Below are positions 15,648 through 24,085 of a stretch of 36,387 nucleotides of DNA, one piece after another. A program made the position numbers and the translations under genes. The notes beneath the pieces are model-generated. The model saw only the letters and a program-made list of their open reading frames with translations. It searched no databases and had not been told where the DNA came from. Position 1 is the first letter of the stretch. Every line of letters begins with the position of its first letter. The stretch is from the NCBI GenBank assembly GCA_031282205.1, contig JAITEE010000039.1, positions 1 to 36,387 on the forward strand, given 5' to 3'. The stretch comes from Candidatus Methanovirga aequatorialis (lineage in GTDB: Archaea; Methanobacteriota; Methanobacteria; Methanobacteriales; Methanobacteriaceae).

Positions 15648-16364
15648 TTATTGTTTAAAATATTTATTCAAAAGGTTCAAATCGTCAAGTGTGTTAATGT
15701 TGAAAGCCAGCTCCAATTTAGAGACAACCAATAACTCTTCATCTTGAACCGTATCTTTACTAACTAAAATGTTAAGTCCCGAAGGTACTAAATCATTAAT
15801 AACGATTGAATATTTGATATTATATCGTTTAAAGATATTAACTGGAACCATTAAAGATAATGCTTCTTTATCACTATTTAAATAATATTCAATAGTATTA
15901 TCAACAGTATTTGATGAAATTAAAGGCAAATCAGAATTTATAAATAATAACACATCTTTATTAGAATATTTTTCTAACGTTCTCAATATATAAGACAAGT
16001 CTTCAATGTATCCTAAACCAAAAGTGTTAAATATATGTAAAAAAGGTTTTTTAATCTCTTCATCATGTTCTCCAATTCCATGATCGGTTTCATCATATAT
16101 CTCTACTTCATCGAATCCATTAGCCTCGTCATGGCGATGAAAATTATAGTTGAAGTCGGTGTTATATCCATCCAATAGATATTTTTTTGTTTTAGAAGTG
16201 TTTGGACTAACTGCAACAAGTATTTCATCAATATATTTGGAGCTATAAAGAGTCTGAACAACGTGATCAATTAAAGCCATATTTTGAAATTTAAGAAGAG
16301 GTTTTTCAACCTTAGCCTTTAATCGTGTCCCCTTACCACCCGCCATTAAAATAGCTATTATCAT
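15648..16364 (-). CDS. cobY: Adenosylcobinamide-phosphate guanylyltransferase (archaeal CobY type)
   Basis: CobY transfers GMP from GTP to adenosylcobinamide phosphate, the step before the nucleotide loop of the corrinoid is attached; archaea use it in place of bacterial CobU. The protein has 238 residues. It opens with ILMAGGKGTRL (nucleotide-binding loop) and continues VEKPLLKF, AVSPNTSKTKKYL, GLGYIEDLSYIL, LFINSDLPLIS, GLNILV and FNINTLDDL, which are the landmarks of CobY in the expected order. Residues about 68-108 form an acidic, His-containing insertion (FHRHDEANGFDEVEIYDETD and HGIGEHDEEI) not expected in CobY. It follows the marker-14 gene with a 69-base gap. MobA-like guanylyltransferases share the first motif, but the rest fits CobY better. 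I recall a similar order near mtr in Methanothermobacter but cannot check it. Confidence 0.83.
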   Translation of the reverse strand: MIIAILMAGGKGTRLKAKVEKPLLKFQNMALIDHVVQTLYSSKYIDEILVAVSPNTSKTKKYLLDGYNTDFNYNFHRHDEANGFDEVEIYDETDHGIGEHDEEIKKPFLHIFNTFGLGYIEDLSYILRTLEKYSNKDVLLFINSDLPLISSNTVDNTIEYYLNSDKEALSLMVPVNIFKRYNIKYSIVINDLVPSGLNILVSKDTVQDEELLVVSKLELAFNINTLDDLNLLNKYFKQ

Positions 16365-16433
16365 GTTTAAACCTGTAATATATCGTTAGAAAAAGAGAGA
16401 ACAGTAACCATTAAATTTAATAGTCGTATTAAA

Positions 16434-17900
16434 CTATGAATCATTTTTCTGTAAATTAACTCTTTCAGTTAGTATGCAACGTTTTCCTTGATTACCTCCA
16501 ATTGGTACTTTAGGAGTCCCCATCGAATTCATACATCTTGCCATAATAGATGTTCCCAAGGCTAATCCATCAGATACGAATATTGTATCTTTAAATTTGT
16601 CTTTAACAAGATCAAGAATTAATTCTGGTTTTTTACCTGTGATTCCTGCTCTTCCTGTGATTCCAAGCACGGAGCCTTCAGATATAATATTCTCCTTAAA
16701 TGCAATATCGAGAACTCTTTTTACTATCAAAGCCGTCACATGATCCATTGTGGCAAATAGAGTAGGTAAACCTGATTCATTATAAAGCTCTCCACCTAAA
16801 TCTATGAGATCCTGAAGCTTATCACCATTGAAACCAACATCACATCCAATTAACGTTGTTCCTGCAGATTCAGCTGCAACAGGATCTAAAGGAACGGTTC
16901 CAAATCTATCAACATCCATCGGTACCCTCCTAATATCAATCAACTTATGAACTCTATCTGCATTTAACTTAGCTTTTTTCCAATTAGCTTTCTTTAGTAT
17001 ACTCTTTGAATATAAATCTATTGCCGCTCCTCCACTCTTATCAACTTGACCTGAGCCCTTAACAAGTGAATCAGCTATTACACCAGCCAAACCTAAAAAA
17101 TTCCCAACGGTATTGGCATATGGTTGAAAATCGTTCACTACCCTTCCAGCCAAAGTTGATCCAAAATCAATAGAAACACAGGGATTTCTATAATCTATAT
17201 CTGTCCATTTTGCACCCAATTTTATACCCGCAGTTATAAGTTCTCCTTCCATCTCATTAGCAACAACCTCTTTTCCTTTAGGTGGTAAAACACTGACAAC
17301 CGCACCATCAAACATCACCATATCCAATAAAGAATATTCTCTAATTCTCTCTGGTAATGAACTTGCAAACATTGCTGGAGCCATTTTACTTGGAGGAATA
17401 CCTGCATCCAAACATCCATTAGCCAAAGCAATGATTAATTTACCCCCTTCTTCTGCGGTTTTAAAACCAGCGGTTACACCTGTAGATCTAACAACAAAAT
17501 CCAAATTTTCATTTACATCAATATTTGCAGTTTTTAAACACTCATTAATTGTATTTTTAACCATTTCAGCTACCGATTCTTTTGTTAATTCAATACCCCA
17601 AACAGTCTTACCAAAAATCTCTTCTCCTTCTTTAGGAAGACGTATTTCTCTGGTCATTTTAACCGTTTTATTAATTATATAGCTATGACTGGTATTTAGG
17701 TTAGTCGCAGTAATGATACATTTTGTAGTCGTATTTCCAAGTTCAACTGATGCTGAAATATAATAAACATCAGGTTTCATTGCATATCCTGCACCTACAG
17801 TTTTAGAAGTGAATCCAGAAGCTAAAACATCAGAAATCTTCCTATATTTACTCTCTGCAATAACTGGCTTAGATCCAAAAAATTTTGTAATAAAAGACAT
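16434..17900 (-). CDS. Methanogenesis marker protein 14 (ASKHA-like)
   Basis: This 488-residue protein occurs almost only in methanogens and related archaea. A phosphate-binding ISASVELGNTTTKCIITATN near residue 45 and CVSIDFGSTLAGRVV near 240 resemble the two phosphate loops of actin/Hsp70-fold ATPases, including those that reactivate corrinoid proteins. Other landmarks are VRSTGVTAGFKTAEEGG, AMFASSLPERIREYSLLD and GITGRAGITGKKPELILDLV. Its role is unproven; placement between mtr and cobY hints at corrinoid or methyl-transfer chemistry. ATG 17900 is preferred to GTG 17909, because the GTGAT made by that GTG is itself a well-placed ribosome binding site. A broken coding frame overlaps that site upstream. 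Confidence 0.88.
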   Translation of the reverse strand: MSFITKFFGSKPVIAESKYRKISDVLASGFTSKTVGAGYAMKPDVYYISASVELGNTTTKCIITATNLNTSHSYIINKTVKMTREIRLPKEGEEIFGKTVWGIELTKESVAEMVKNTINECLKTANIDVNENLDFVVRSTGVTAGFKTAEEGGKLIIALANGCLDAGIPPSKMAPAMFASSLPERIREYSLLDMVMFDGAVVSVLPPKGKEVVANEMEGELITAGIKLGAKWTDIDYRNPCVSIDFGSTLAGRVVNDFQPYANTVGNFLGLAGVIADSLVKGSGQVDKSGGAAIDLYSKSILKKANWKKAKLNADRVHKLIDIRRVPMDVDRFGTVPLDPVAAESAGTTLIGCDVGFNGDKLQDLIDLGGELYNESGLPTLFATMDHVTALIVKRVLDIAFKENIISEGSVLGITGRAGITGKKPELILDLVKDKFKDTIFVSDGLALGTSIMARCMNSMGTPKVPIGGNQGKRCILTERVNLQKNDS

Positions 17901-17908
17901 TTTAATCA

Positions 17909-18120
17909 CTATTCATCAATTAAATTCAATTGTTTCATGAATTCAGGGTCTGTATTTTCTTTGAATTAGATTATTTTTTCTATATATTGGGGGCCTTCAT
18001 AGATTCTTTCTTCTTATCAACTTCGTCAAAAAGTGTTTTACTACATTTAAATGGGTGTCTGTAAAAATATACTGAGACTATTTCCACCTTCTTGTAAAAA
18101 TACTCGTTAAAATCACTTGT
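17909..18120 (-). pseudogene. Broken reading frame directly upstream of marker 14
   Basis: Minus-strand translation gives SDFNEYFYKKVEIVSVYFYR, then HPFKCSKTLFDEVDKKKESM and KAPNI. After a frameshift it continues FKENTDPEFMKQLNLIDE with a TAG at 17909-17911. There is an in-frame stop between the two parts and no start codon. The end sits in the ribosome binding site of the marker-14 gene, as in a coupled operon. It is probably the tail of a lost gene. The family is not recognised, and sequencing errors could also produce this. Confidence 0.4.
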
Positions 18121-18325
18121 TGTCTATGTTTTAAGGATTGAAAACTTAAATATATAATCGTAGTTATATAATAATAACCATATAAATCTATGTACCGTAT
18201 CCATGTCATGAACGTTAAATTTTAGATGTCGTCTTGTTTTACAAATAAATTTTTTTTTATTTGAATATTTTTTACGATTTTAAATAATAAGTAGTTCAAA
18301 AAAATAACAAATAAAGTCATATCAG
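18121..18325. promoter_or_regulatory. Candidate promoter region for the marker-14/cobY unit
   Basis: On the minus strand a TATA-like stretch (TTATATATTTAAG, near 18145-18157) precedes the broken frame, giving a leader of about 230 bases before marker 14. The remaining bases up to the antiporter stop hold no gene, and T-rich runs on the minus strand could end antiporter transcription. Confidence 0.35.
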
Positions 18326-19432
18326 TCAAAAATAAATTTCATGAAGTCCTAATGTTGGAATAAATGAAAGTCGTACAACAACATAAACAAAATAAATCAA
18401 TAAAAGAATCGTCCCATGGATCCTGGTCAATTTAAATTCATTAAGTTTCATTAAAAATAATATTAACATCATGACTCCTATCATCACTGGAAGGTCAAAT
18501 ATAATAGATTCAAGTTCAATTGGGATCTTAACAAATAATGTAGGTACACCTACACCTACAAGTATATTAAATATACAGCTACCAAATACGGTTCCTAACG
18601 ATATATCCTGAAGTCCTTTTATAGCAGACGTTAAGGTTACAAACAATTCAGGAAGCGTTGTAAATAGTGCCAATACAAATAATCCCATTGTGAGTTCAGG
18701 AACATGAAAATAACTTCCAAAATTCTCAATAGACCAAACTAAAGCTTCACATCCAATTGCTAAACCAACGATCCCCATTACAGATAATAAAATAGTTTTT
18801 AACAAAGAACTTTCTTTATCTTCATCAGAAGATAAAACTTCACAAACATCCGAAGTGGTTGACTTAGAATTGTTAGTCTTTAACTCGTCATCACATTCAA
18901 CAAGGATTTTATCTACAGTTTGACTGGAACCATCCTTTAATTTTAGAATTTGAAGTTTTTTCTCAGACTTGATTAAAACATTAAAATAACAAACGTAAGC
19001 TACGATCATGATAATGGACGCAACGAAAGAAATTGTTTTGTCTGAGAAGAAATATCCATAAGAGATGAAAGAAAAAAATATTAAACCAGTGATAACAGCC
19101 ATGACCCCATCTCTGTTTACAGACATTTCATCCGACTTAACAACACCAGCCACAATAGCTGTTATTCCAAGAATTCCAAGAGTATTCCATATATTTGCAC
19201 CAACAACAACACCAATACCTAACTCTCCTTCACCCTGTAAAGAAGCTATAAGGGCCGATCCAAATTCAGGTAGAGAAGTTCCAATAGCTGACGCTGTGAC
19301 CCCCAATATAATGTTTGATATGCCCAACGTCCTCCCAATAACCACAAGGTTATCTACAAACATACTCGCAGATTTTAAAATTAATAAAACAGATATTACA
19401 AATACAACACTCCACGCTAACAAATCCAGCAT
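18326..19432 (-). CDS. Sodium/calcium-type antiporter, CaCA family (YrbG-like), second copy
   Basis: This 368-residue membrane protein has about ten helices arranged as two inverted halves. The two alpha-repeats are visible: GVTASAIGTSLPEFGSALIA (about 43-62) and LALFTTLPELFVTLTSA (about 253-271), each with the acidic residue of the xxLPE motif that binds the cation. A hydrophilic central loop (about 165-208) contains acidic and Ser-rich sequence. Such transporters usually move Ca2+ or another cation out against Na+ or H+. A GGAGAT site precedes ATG 19432. The gene lies 36 bases after a universal stress gene and is paralogous to the antiporter at 20088-21164. The ion specificity is not shown. 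Confidence 0.87.
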   Translation of the reverse strand: MLDLLAWSVVFVISVLLILKSASMFVDNLVVIGRTLGISNIILGVTASAIGTSLPEFGSALIASLQGEGELGIGVVVGANIWNTLGILGITAIVAGVVKSDEMSVNRDGVMAVITGLIFFSFISYGYFFSDKTISFVASIIMIVAYVCYFNVLIKSEKKLQILKLKDGSSQTVDKILVECDDELKTNNSKSTTSDVCEVLSSDEDKESSLLKTILLSVMGIVGLAIGCEALVWSIENFGSYFHVPELTMGLFVLALFTTLPELFVTLTSAIKGLQDISLGTVFGSCIFNILVGVGVPTLFVKIPIELESIIFDLPVMIGVMMLILFLMKLNEFKLTRIHGTILLLIYFVYVVVRLSFIPTLGLHEIYF

Positions 19433-19468
19433 TTATACATATCTCCAAAAATCCATATTATCAATATT

Positions 19469-19918
19469 TTACCCAGTGAACTCATTATCAACAGTTCTTA
19501 CTAAAAATATATCACATGGAGCATGATGCACAACCTTCTCAGATACACTGCCTAAAATATGTTTATCAATAATATTTTTCCCAGTTCCCAATATTATAAT
19601 TTCAACGTTCTTTTCTTTTGCAAAGTCAACAATTATCTCATTGGGTTTTCCTTTTTTCAAAACCTTTTTAAGGGAGATGTTAGGCTTATCTTCCAAATCA
19701 ATTAACTCCTCAAATTTATCCAGAAAATATCCCCCTCTTAATTTAAGCTCTTCAATCATTTCGTCTTTCACAGTTTGAGGAGTTAAAAAAGGAACAGAAT
19801 CATCCACCACGTATAGTGCAATGATTTCAGCATCTCTACCATCAATAAAGTTTATAGCGTGGTCAATTAATTGCTCCATATATTTACCCATAGTAGGAAT
19901 TAAGATTTTATTGTACAT
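19469..19918 (-). CDS. Universal stress protein (UspA) family
   Basis: This 149-residue single-domain protein reads MYNKILIPTMGKYMEQLIDH (beta1 and first loop), AEIIALYVVDD (beta2), GKPNEIIVDFAKEKNVEIII (helix and beta4) and GTGKNIIDKHILGSVSEKVV (nucleotide-binding loop). The loop has the final G-x9-G-S spacing, but the first glycine pair is one residue short of the usual GxxG, so ATP binding is uncertain. The start at 19918 was chosen because GGTG lies before it and the length matches the family; an upstream frame to 19999 would add 27 unrelated residues. It lies between two antiporter genes (gaps of 36 and 169 bases) and may tune them or answer the same stress. No specific ligand is known. 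Confidence 0.82.
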   Translation of the reverse strand: MYNKILIPTMGKYMEQLIDHAINFIDGRDAEIIALYVVDDSVPFLTPQTVKDEMIEELKLRGGYFLDKFEELIDLEDKPNISLKKVLKKGKPNEIIVDFAKEKNVEIIILGTGKNIIDKHILGSVSEKVVHHAPCDIFLVRTVDNEFTG

Positions 19919-20087
19919 TAAAAAAACACCAACCAGTTGTTTTAATATAAAATTAACATTATTTTCATCTTTAAAAATATCCATGACAGTTAAATTCATT
20001 GTATTTGCAATATGAATAATAGTTTATTTCTTTTTCATGAAACAAACCATGTCTAATCTATGTAAAGCCGTTATACTCGCATAACAC

Positions 20088-21164
20088 CTACAAAAAGAAA
20101 ATTCTTACATAGGCGTATACAATATAGAAACCTATGAGAAGCAAACCTGAAATTCTATTAAGTTTCATATCATTAAATTTAAATAAAAGAATGGCTAATG
20201 CAATAACCAACAGCATTATGGGAGTATCAAAATATAGGGAAAGTGTTTCAACATGGATATTGTCAAAGAATGATAGAAGTCCAATTGGTATTAATATGTT
20301 AAAGGTAACGCTACCAAATATTGTTCCTAAAGATAAGTCATGAAGACCCTTCATAGCCGAAGATAAGGTTACAACCAATTCAGGAATACTGGTACCTATA
20401 GATAATGTGAACAATGCCATTATAGTCTCAGGAATACCTACAATACGGGACAGTTCAGTTGCACTATAAATTAAAAAATCACAAGCAACACCCAACGCTA
20501 CTATGGATACAGTCACTAAAATAACGTTCTTCAATTTGATTTTTTCCTTTTCTTCTACACCAACAGTACCATTTTCCATAAGTGATGAATCAACAATAAT
20601 CTCCTGTCTTTCATCTATAGCCCTTTCTTTTATATGACTAAGATCTTTCCTTTGATCTTTAATCAAAATCCTAAAATAATATAAATAAAGCAGTACCATG
20701 ATTAAAGATCCAACAACGATGGGGAAATTATGTGATATAATACCAACTTCCCCATCAGATAAAGTTGAAGGATTTGTAAACTCGGCAGCTAAAATCATGA
20801 CAAACAGCAACAGCACTCCTGTAACAACAGATACCAAACCATCACGATTTAAAGATTTCCTGTCCGCTTTAACAATACCTGTCACCGTAGCGGTTATACC
20901 AAATATTCCAGCTACATTCCATATATTAGATCCAATAACTATTCCAACACCAATATTAGAACTATGGTTTAGAGTTGCTAAAAGAGCCGAACCAAATTCG
21001 GGCAAGGAAGTTCCAATTGCTGAAGCAGTGACTCCCAATAATATTTGTGATACTCCAAGAGCAGCTCCAATTAAAGAAATATTTTCTATAAAAATATCTG
21101 CCGCTTTAATAACAACCATCAAAGACGCAATGAGAATTACTACATTAATGATAACATCTAACAA
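20088..21164 (-). CDS. Sodium/calcium-type antiporter, CaCA family, first copy
   Basis: Counted from TTG 21164 this protein has 358 residues and about ten helices in two inverted halves. The alpha-repeats are GVTASAIGTSLPEFGSALLA (about 42-61) and FTLSIGTSIPELVVTLSSA (about 242-260), both with the cation-binding Glu of GTS(L/I)PE. The central loop (about 165-205) is charged. I chose TTG because AAGGAGT stands five bases before it and the first residues then align with the other antiporter. The longer frame to 21296 adds 44 residues that look like non-coding sequence. It is the first gene of a set with the UspA-like protein and its paralogue, 414 bases after the end of mtrH. It may use the Na+ gradient that Mtr makes. 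Confidence 0.85.
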   Translation of the reverse strand: MLDVIINVVILIASLMVVIKAADIFIENISLIGAALGVSQILLGVTASAIGTSLPEFGSALLATLNHSSNIGVGIVIGSNIWNVAGIFGITATVTGIVKADRKSLNRDGLVSVVTGVLLLFVMILAAEFTNPSTLSDGEVGIISHNFPIVVGSLIMVLLYLYYFRILIKDQRKDLSHIKERAIDERQEIIVDSSLMENGTVGVEEKEKIKLKNVILVTVSIVALGVACDFLIYSATELSRIVGIPETIMALFTLSIGTSIPELVVTLSSAMKGLHDLSLGTIFGSVTFNILIPIGLLSFFDNIHVETLSLYFDTPIMLLVIALAILLFKFNDMKLNRISGLLLIGFYIVYAYVRIFFL

Positions 21165-21487
21165 AAAAGAACTCCTTAATGCAATGGGATTATATGGTAT
21201 ACAATTATAATGAACTATAACAAAATTAAAACATAGATAAATCAAGCTATAAGAAATAATCAAGATATTTAATAAGTTTATTAATATAATCAACAAAGAT
21301 ATTTAGATTTGAGCATCATATTCAAGCTTATTCTAAAATTTGAACTCATTTACAGTATTATAAAATATTCTAAAACTTTAAAATAAAAATCTATAAAAAA
21401 CTATTACATTAAAGCCTATAAGAGAATATTACATTAAAGTTTAACTTTTTAAATATTTAATTAATAAGTTTTTCTATTTAACAAATT

Positions 21488-21551
21488 TTGAAAAATAAAA
21501 ATAAAAAAATTGGTTGGATGAAAAAATATAATATCTTAACATCCGAACCAA
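21488..21551 (-). terminator. Hairpin terminator of the mtr operon
   Basis: On the minus strand TTGGTTCGGATG pairs with CATCCAACCAA across an 18-19-base loop (21510-21551). A stretch of T with few interruptions follows (21488-21509). This is 27 bases after the mtrH stop. Confidence 0.75.
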
Positions 21552-21578
21552 GATTTAAATTAACAGAGACATGGTTAT

Positions 21579-22520
21579 TTAAAGCATGACGTTTATTGGG
21601 TGGTCTTCTACAGTCTCAGTACCTATATCCTTAGCCGCTTCAGCTATAAATATATCTGCCATAGCACATGCAGGAAATGCAGTTTTAGCATTTTCAATAG
21701 GACCAAAAAGTACAAAATCACCGCCAGCCATTTGCTGAACAAGGTTTGAGCCAACATCACAAACAGGCCATGCTTTCATATTTTCCTCATTTTCCTTCTT
21801 GTACGTTCTTAACCAATCCCAAGCAGAAGGTACATTGTGAATACCAGAACCAACAGGTAATCCCCATTTACTTTTGACAGCGAAAGAAGTTCTTACAGCA
21901 ACTCCAGCACCTTGACCAAGAGGAGTTATAGCAACATCCATCAATGGTTTAGTAATACCACAGGATTCAGCCAATGGAAGTAAACCTTGATCGATTGTTC
22001 CAGCACCATCTTCCCATATTCCAATTTTACCCTCAACGGTAGGATTCATTGGGTTAAAACCTAAAACAATGGAAGCTGATAAGTCAGATTCTTTAACAGA
22101 TTCAATCTCATCTGCTTCTGCTGCCATGTTGATGGAGTTATAAATAGCTCTTTCTGAAATACCAGCTTCAGATGCATATTTAGCACCAGCAACTCTTGCA
22201 GCACCAGAAGTTGAATCTATAAGGAAAGGTGCATCTGTGAAATCACCTACAAATTCCAAGTACTTAACCAAAGCCTCTTCTGTTTGTCCAAAAACTTGAA
22301 CTAAACATGGATTTTTAGTCACGTCAGACATTTCCTCCATTGTTTTTATTCTTTCCTCTGCAGCATCTTTATCAAAAACACCTGCTTTTTCATCACTAAT
22401 AATATTATGACCACCATAAAAGATGGTTCCTGCTAAGACCGTTGGATATTCTCCTGGTTGACCTCCAATTTTCACACCAGCAATATCCAAAACTTCTTGT
22501 TCTTTATCAAATCTAAACAT
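21579..22520 (-). CDS. mtrH: Methyl-H4MPT:coenzyme M methyltransferase subunit H
   Basis: MtrH is the peripheral subunit that takes the methyl group from methyl-tetrahydromethanopterin and passes it to the cobalt of the MtrA corrinoid. The 313-residue protein has no membrane segment and looks like a TIM-barrel of the pterin-binding methyltransferase type. It begins MFRFDKEQEVLDIAGVKIGG and includes LAGTIFYGGHNIISDEKAGV, FLIDSTSGAARVAGAKYA and DVAITPLGQGAGVAVRTSFA. The length is close to the usual 310. It is the last gene of the operon, 24 bases after mtrG, and is followed by a hairpin terminator. Confidence 0.97.
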   Translation of the reverse strand: MFRFDKEQEVLDIAGVKIGGQPGEYPTVLAGTIFYGGHNIISDEKAGVFDKDAAEERIKTMEEMSDVTKNPCLVQVFGQTEEALVKYLEFVGDFTDAPFLIDSTSGAARVAGAKYASEAGISERAIYNSINMAAEADEIESVKESDLSASIVLGFNPMNPTVEGKIGIWEDGAGTIDQGLLPLAESCGITKPLMDVAITPLGQGAGVAVRTSFAVKSKWGLPVGSGIHNVPSAWDWLRTYKKENEENMKAWPVCDVGSNLVQQMAGGDFVLFGPIENAKTAFPACAMADIFIAEAAKDIGTETVEDHPINVML

Positions 22521-22544
22521 TTATAAAAACCTCCACCTTAGAAT

Positions 22545-22778
22545 TTAAAGCCCTTTAAAAAAGTACATAAAGAAGTAATTAAATACAACAATTATTATTA
22601 TGCCTATTAATATACCGTATACTATACCTATATCTCTACCAAGTTGGTGACCCAATCTTTGATAGTATTCACCAACGGCGAACTCAACGTTCTCTTCAAT
22701 TTCATCTAGTTTTTCATTAGCTTTATTGAAGTCATCAGCAGAAACAAGTACTCTTGGTATTGCGTTTTCATCAGACAT
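22545..22778 (-). CDS. mtrG: Methyltransferase subunit G
   Basis: This small subunit of the membrane-bound Na+-translocating Mtr complex has 77 residues: an acidic, helical cytoplasmic part ([20 protein letters not shown]) with [18 protein letters not shown], then one C-terminal membrane helix ([19 protein letters not shown]). The length and order match MtrG. Its exact part in the complex is structural or regulatory. It lies 17 bases after mtrF and 24 before mtrH. Confidence 0.95.
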   Translation of the reverse strand: MSDENAIPRVLVSADDFNKANEKLDEIEENVEFAVGEYYQRLGHQLGRDIGIVYGILIGIIIIVVFNYFFMYFFKGL

Positions 22779-22795
22779 TTAATAGCACCTCTTAA

Positions 22796-23002
22796 TTAAC
22801 CGCCACATAACTTGACCAACAATGGAATTACTAAAGCCAAAACAAAAGCAATTGTTACACCATACGTCATTCCAGTTACTCGTGTGCTGATTAAACCAGC
22901 GAATAATCTTCCATCTCTACCAATTAATTTGGATTTGTAATTAGCATCTTCAGCAACACTTCTAATGCCTTTTATATTAGGTTTATTTGAGAATTTAACC
23001 AT
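22796..23002 (-). CDS. mtrF: Methyltransferase subunit F
   Basis: This is a 68-residue Mtr subunit. The hydrophilic N-terminus (MVKFSNKPNIKGIRSVAEDA) contains the conserved stretch KLIGRDGRLFAGLISTRVTG, and one membrane helix ends in VIPLLVKLCGG. It resembles the C-terminal part of MtrA, which fits an origin by duplication. It lies 16 bases after mtrA. Confidence 0.95.
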   Translation of the reverse strand: MVKFSNKPNIKGIRSVAEDANYKSKLIGRDGRLFAGLISTRVTGMTYGVTIAFVLALVIPLLVKLCGG

Positions 23003-23018
23003 TAATAAAACCTCCTAT

Positions 23019-23741
23019 CTATATAAACATAGCTATGCATCCAAATATTATGGTCATAACAAGTCCAATCATTATGCCTTGAACTTTTCCTGCGTAGGTT
23101 CCAGCGAACGTTCTTTGAACAGCACCAACCAATTTGATTTGAGTTTGAATATTCCTCATACGTGCTTCAATTAACGCTGTTTCAGCAGATACAGGTCTGA
23201 CTTCTTCACCATCATCTTCATCTTCACCATCATCATCCACAGAAATGAGAAGAGCTTCTTCTTCAAAGGCACCTGGATCTTTTTCTATACATTCTTTTAC
23301 TTTAGCTTCGATTTGACCAGCGTCTTCTACATCAATTAAATTTACAATTTCAACCTGTTGTTGGAATCTTTCAACTCCTTCATCGGGTACATTTTCAACA
23401 TAAGGAATAGCACCAGTCGCACCAACAATACTTCTTTTTTCAGGATCTACACCGTTTTGATGTAGTGCTTCAATACTTTGACCTGTAATATGTCCTTGAA
23501 CTTCAGATCCACATAATATTAGAAATCTAATATTTGGGTTGGAAATAATGTTAGCAACAACCTTCTCAACACCAAGATTTTCTGTTTTACAAGGTCCTGC
23601 AATAGCAGCACCAGCTGCAGCAGGAACATCTTCATTGTGAGATGCGAGTGTTGCAACAGCAACAGGACTCTCAGGATTTCCTGCAATATAATCTCCATTT
23701 ACAGGAGGCCAAGTATCTATAGTATCTTTCTTATCTACCAT
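23019..23741 (-). CDS. mtrA: Methyltransferase subunit A, corrinoid carrier
   Basis: MtrA carries the corrinoid that relays the methyl group between MtrH and the subunit that methylates coenzyme M; movement of this domain is thought to drive Na+ export. The 240-residue protein has a corrinoid domain at about 1-170 with [20 protein letters not shown], where His84 is at the position of the known cobalt ligand. A strongly acidic linker ([15 protein letters not shown], about 176-190) follows, then a C-terminal region with one membrane helix ([18 protein letters not shown]). Its ATG directly follows the mtrB stop codon, so translation is probably coupled. Confidence 0.97.
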   Translation of the reverse strand: MVDKKDTIDTWPPVNGDYIAGNPESPVAVATLASHNEDVPAAAGAAIAGPCKTENLGVEKVVANIISNPNIRFLILCGSEVQGHITGQSIEALHQNGVDPEKRSIVGATGAIPYVENVPDEGVERFQQQVEIVNLIDVEDAGQIEAKVKECIEKDPGAFEEEALLISVDDDGEDEDDGEEVRPVSAETALIEARMRNIQTQIKLVGAVQRTFAGTYAGKVQGIMIGLVMTIIFGCIAMFI

Positions 23742-24074
23742 CTATAAAACCCCCAAATAAAAGTGTAATACTGGAATTACAGCAAACAATATCAAAAGAC
23801 CTAATAAAAACCCATAAACTATATTAGTTAAGATACCAGCAGTTAAAAATACACCTTCCCTTTTTGGAAAAGCATCAATAGGAACCGTATTAGGATCCAA
23901 AGAATTAACTAACTCATTTGCCGCTAATTCCAAAGTTCCGATTTCTTTATTTATATCATCCATCGATAAAATTAAAACTTCCCTTCCAAGAGCTGCACCA
24001 ATTGAACCAGTAGATGGATCAAGTGTTAAACTATATTCAGGAACAATTTTAATCAAAGGTAACATTTCAACCAT
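23742..24074 (-). CDS. mtrB: Methyltransferase subunit B
   Basis: This 110-residue Mtr subunit has a soluble N-terminal part ([53 protein letters not shown]) and one membrane helix at the end ([20 protein letters not shown]). The size and pattern match MtrB. The stop codon abuts the mtrA start, and it follows mtrC by 11 bases. Confidence 0.95.
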   Translation of the reverse strand: MVEMLPLIKIVPEYSLTLDPSTGSIGAALGREVLILSMDDINKEIGTLELAANELVNSLDPNTVPIDAFPKREGVFLTAGILTNIVYGFLLGLLILFAVIPVLHFYLGVL

Positions 24075-24085
24075 GATTTTACCCC

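Noticed and set aside
20134-21210. Plus-strand frames of 69 and 170 codons opposite the first antiporter
   Set aside because: They are antisense shadows of a conserved membrane-protein gene, without start signals.
21165-21296. Upstream extension of the first antiporter by 44 residues
   Set aside because: The extension has no ribosome binding site, its sequence is like AT-rich spacer, and the TTG at 21164 has AAGGAGT at good spacing and aligns with the paralogue.
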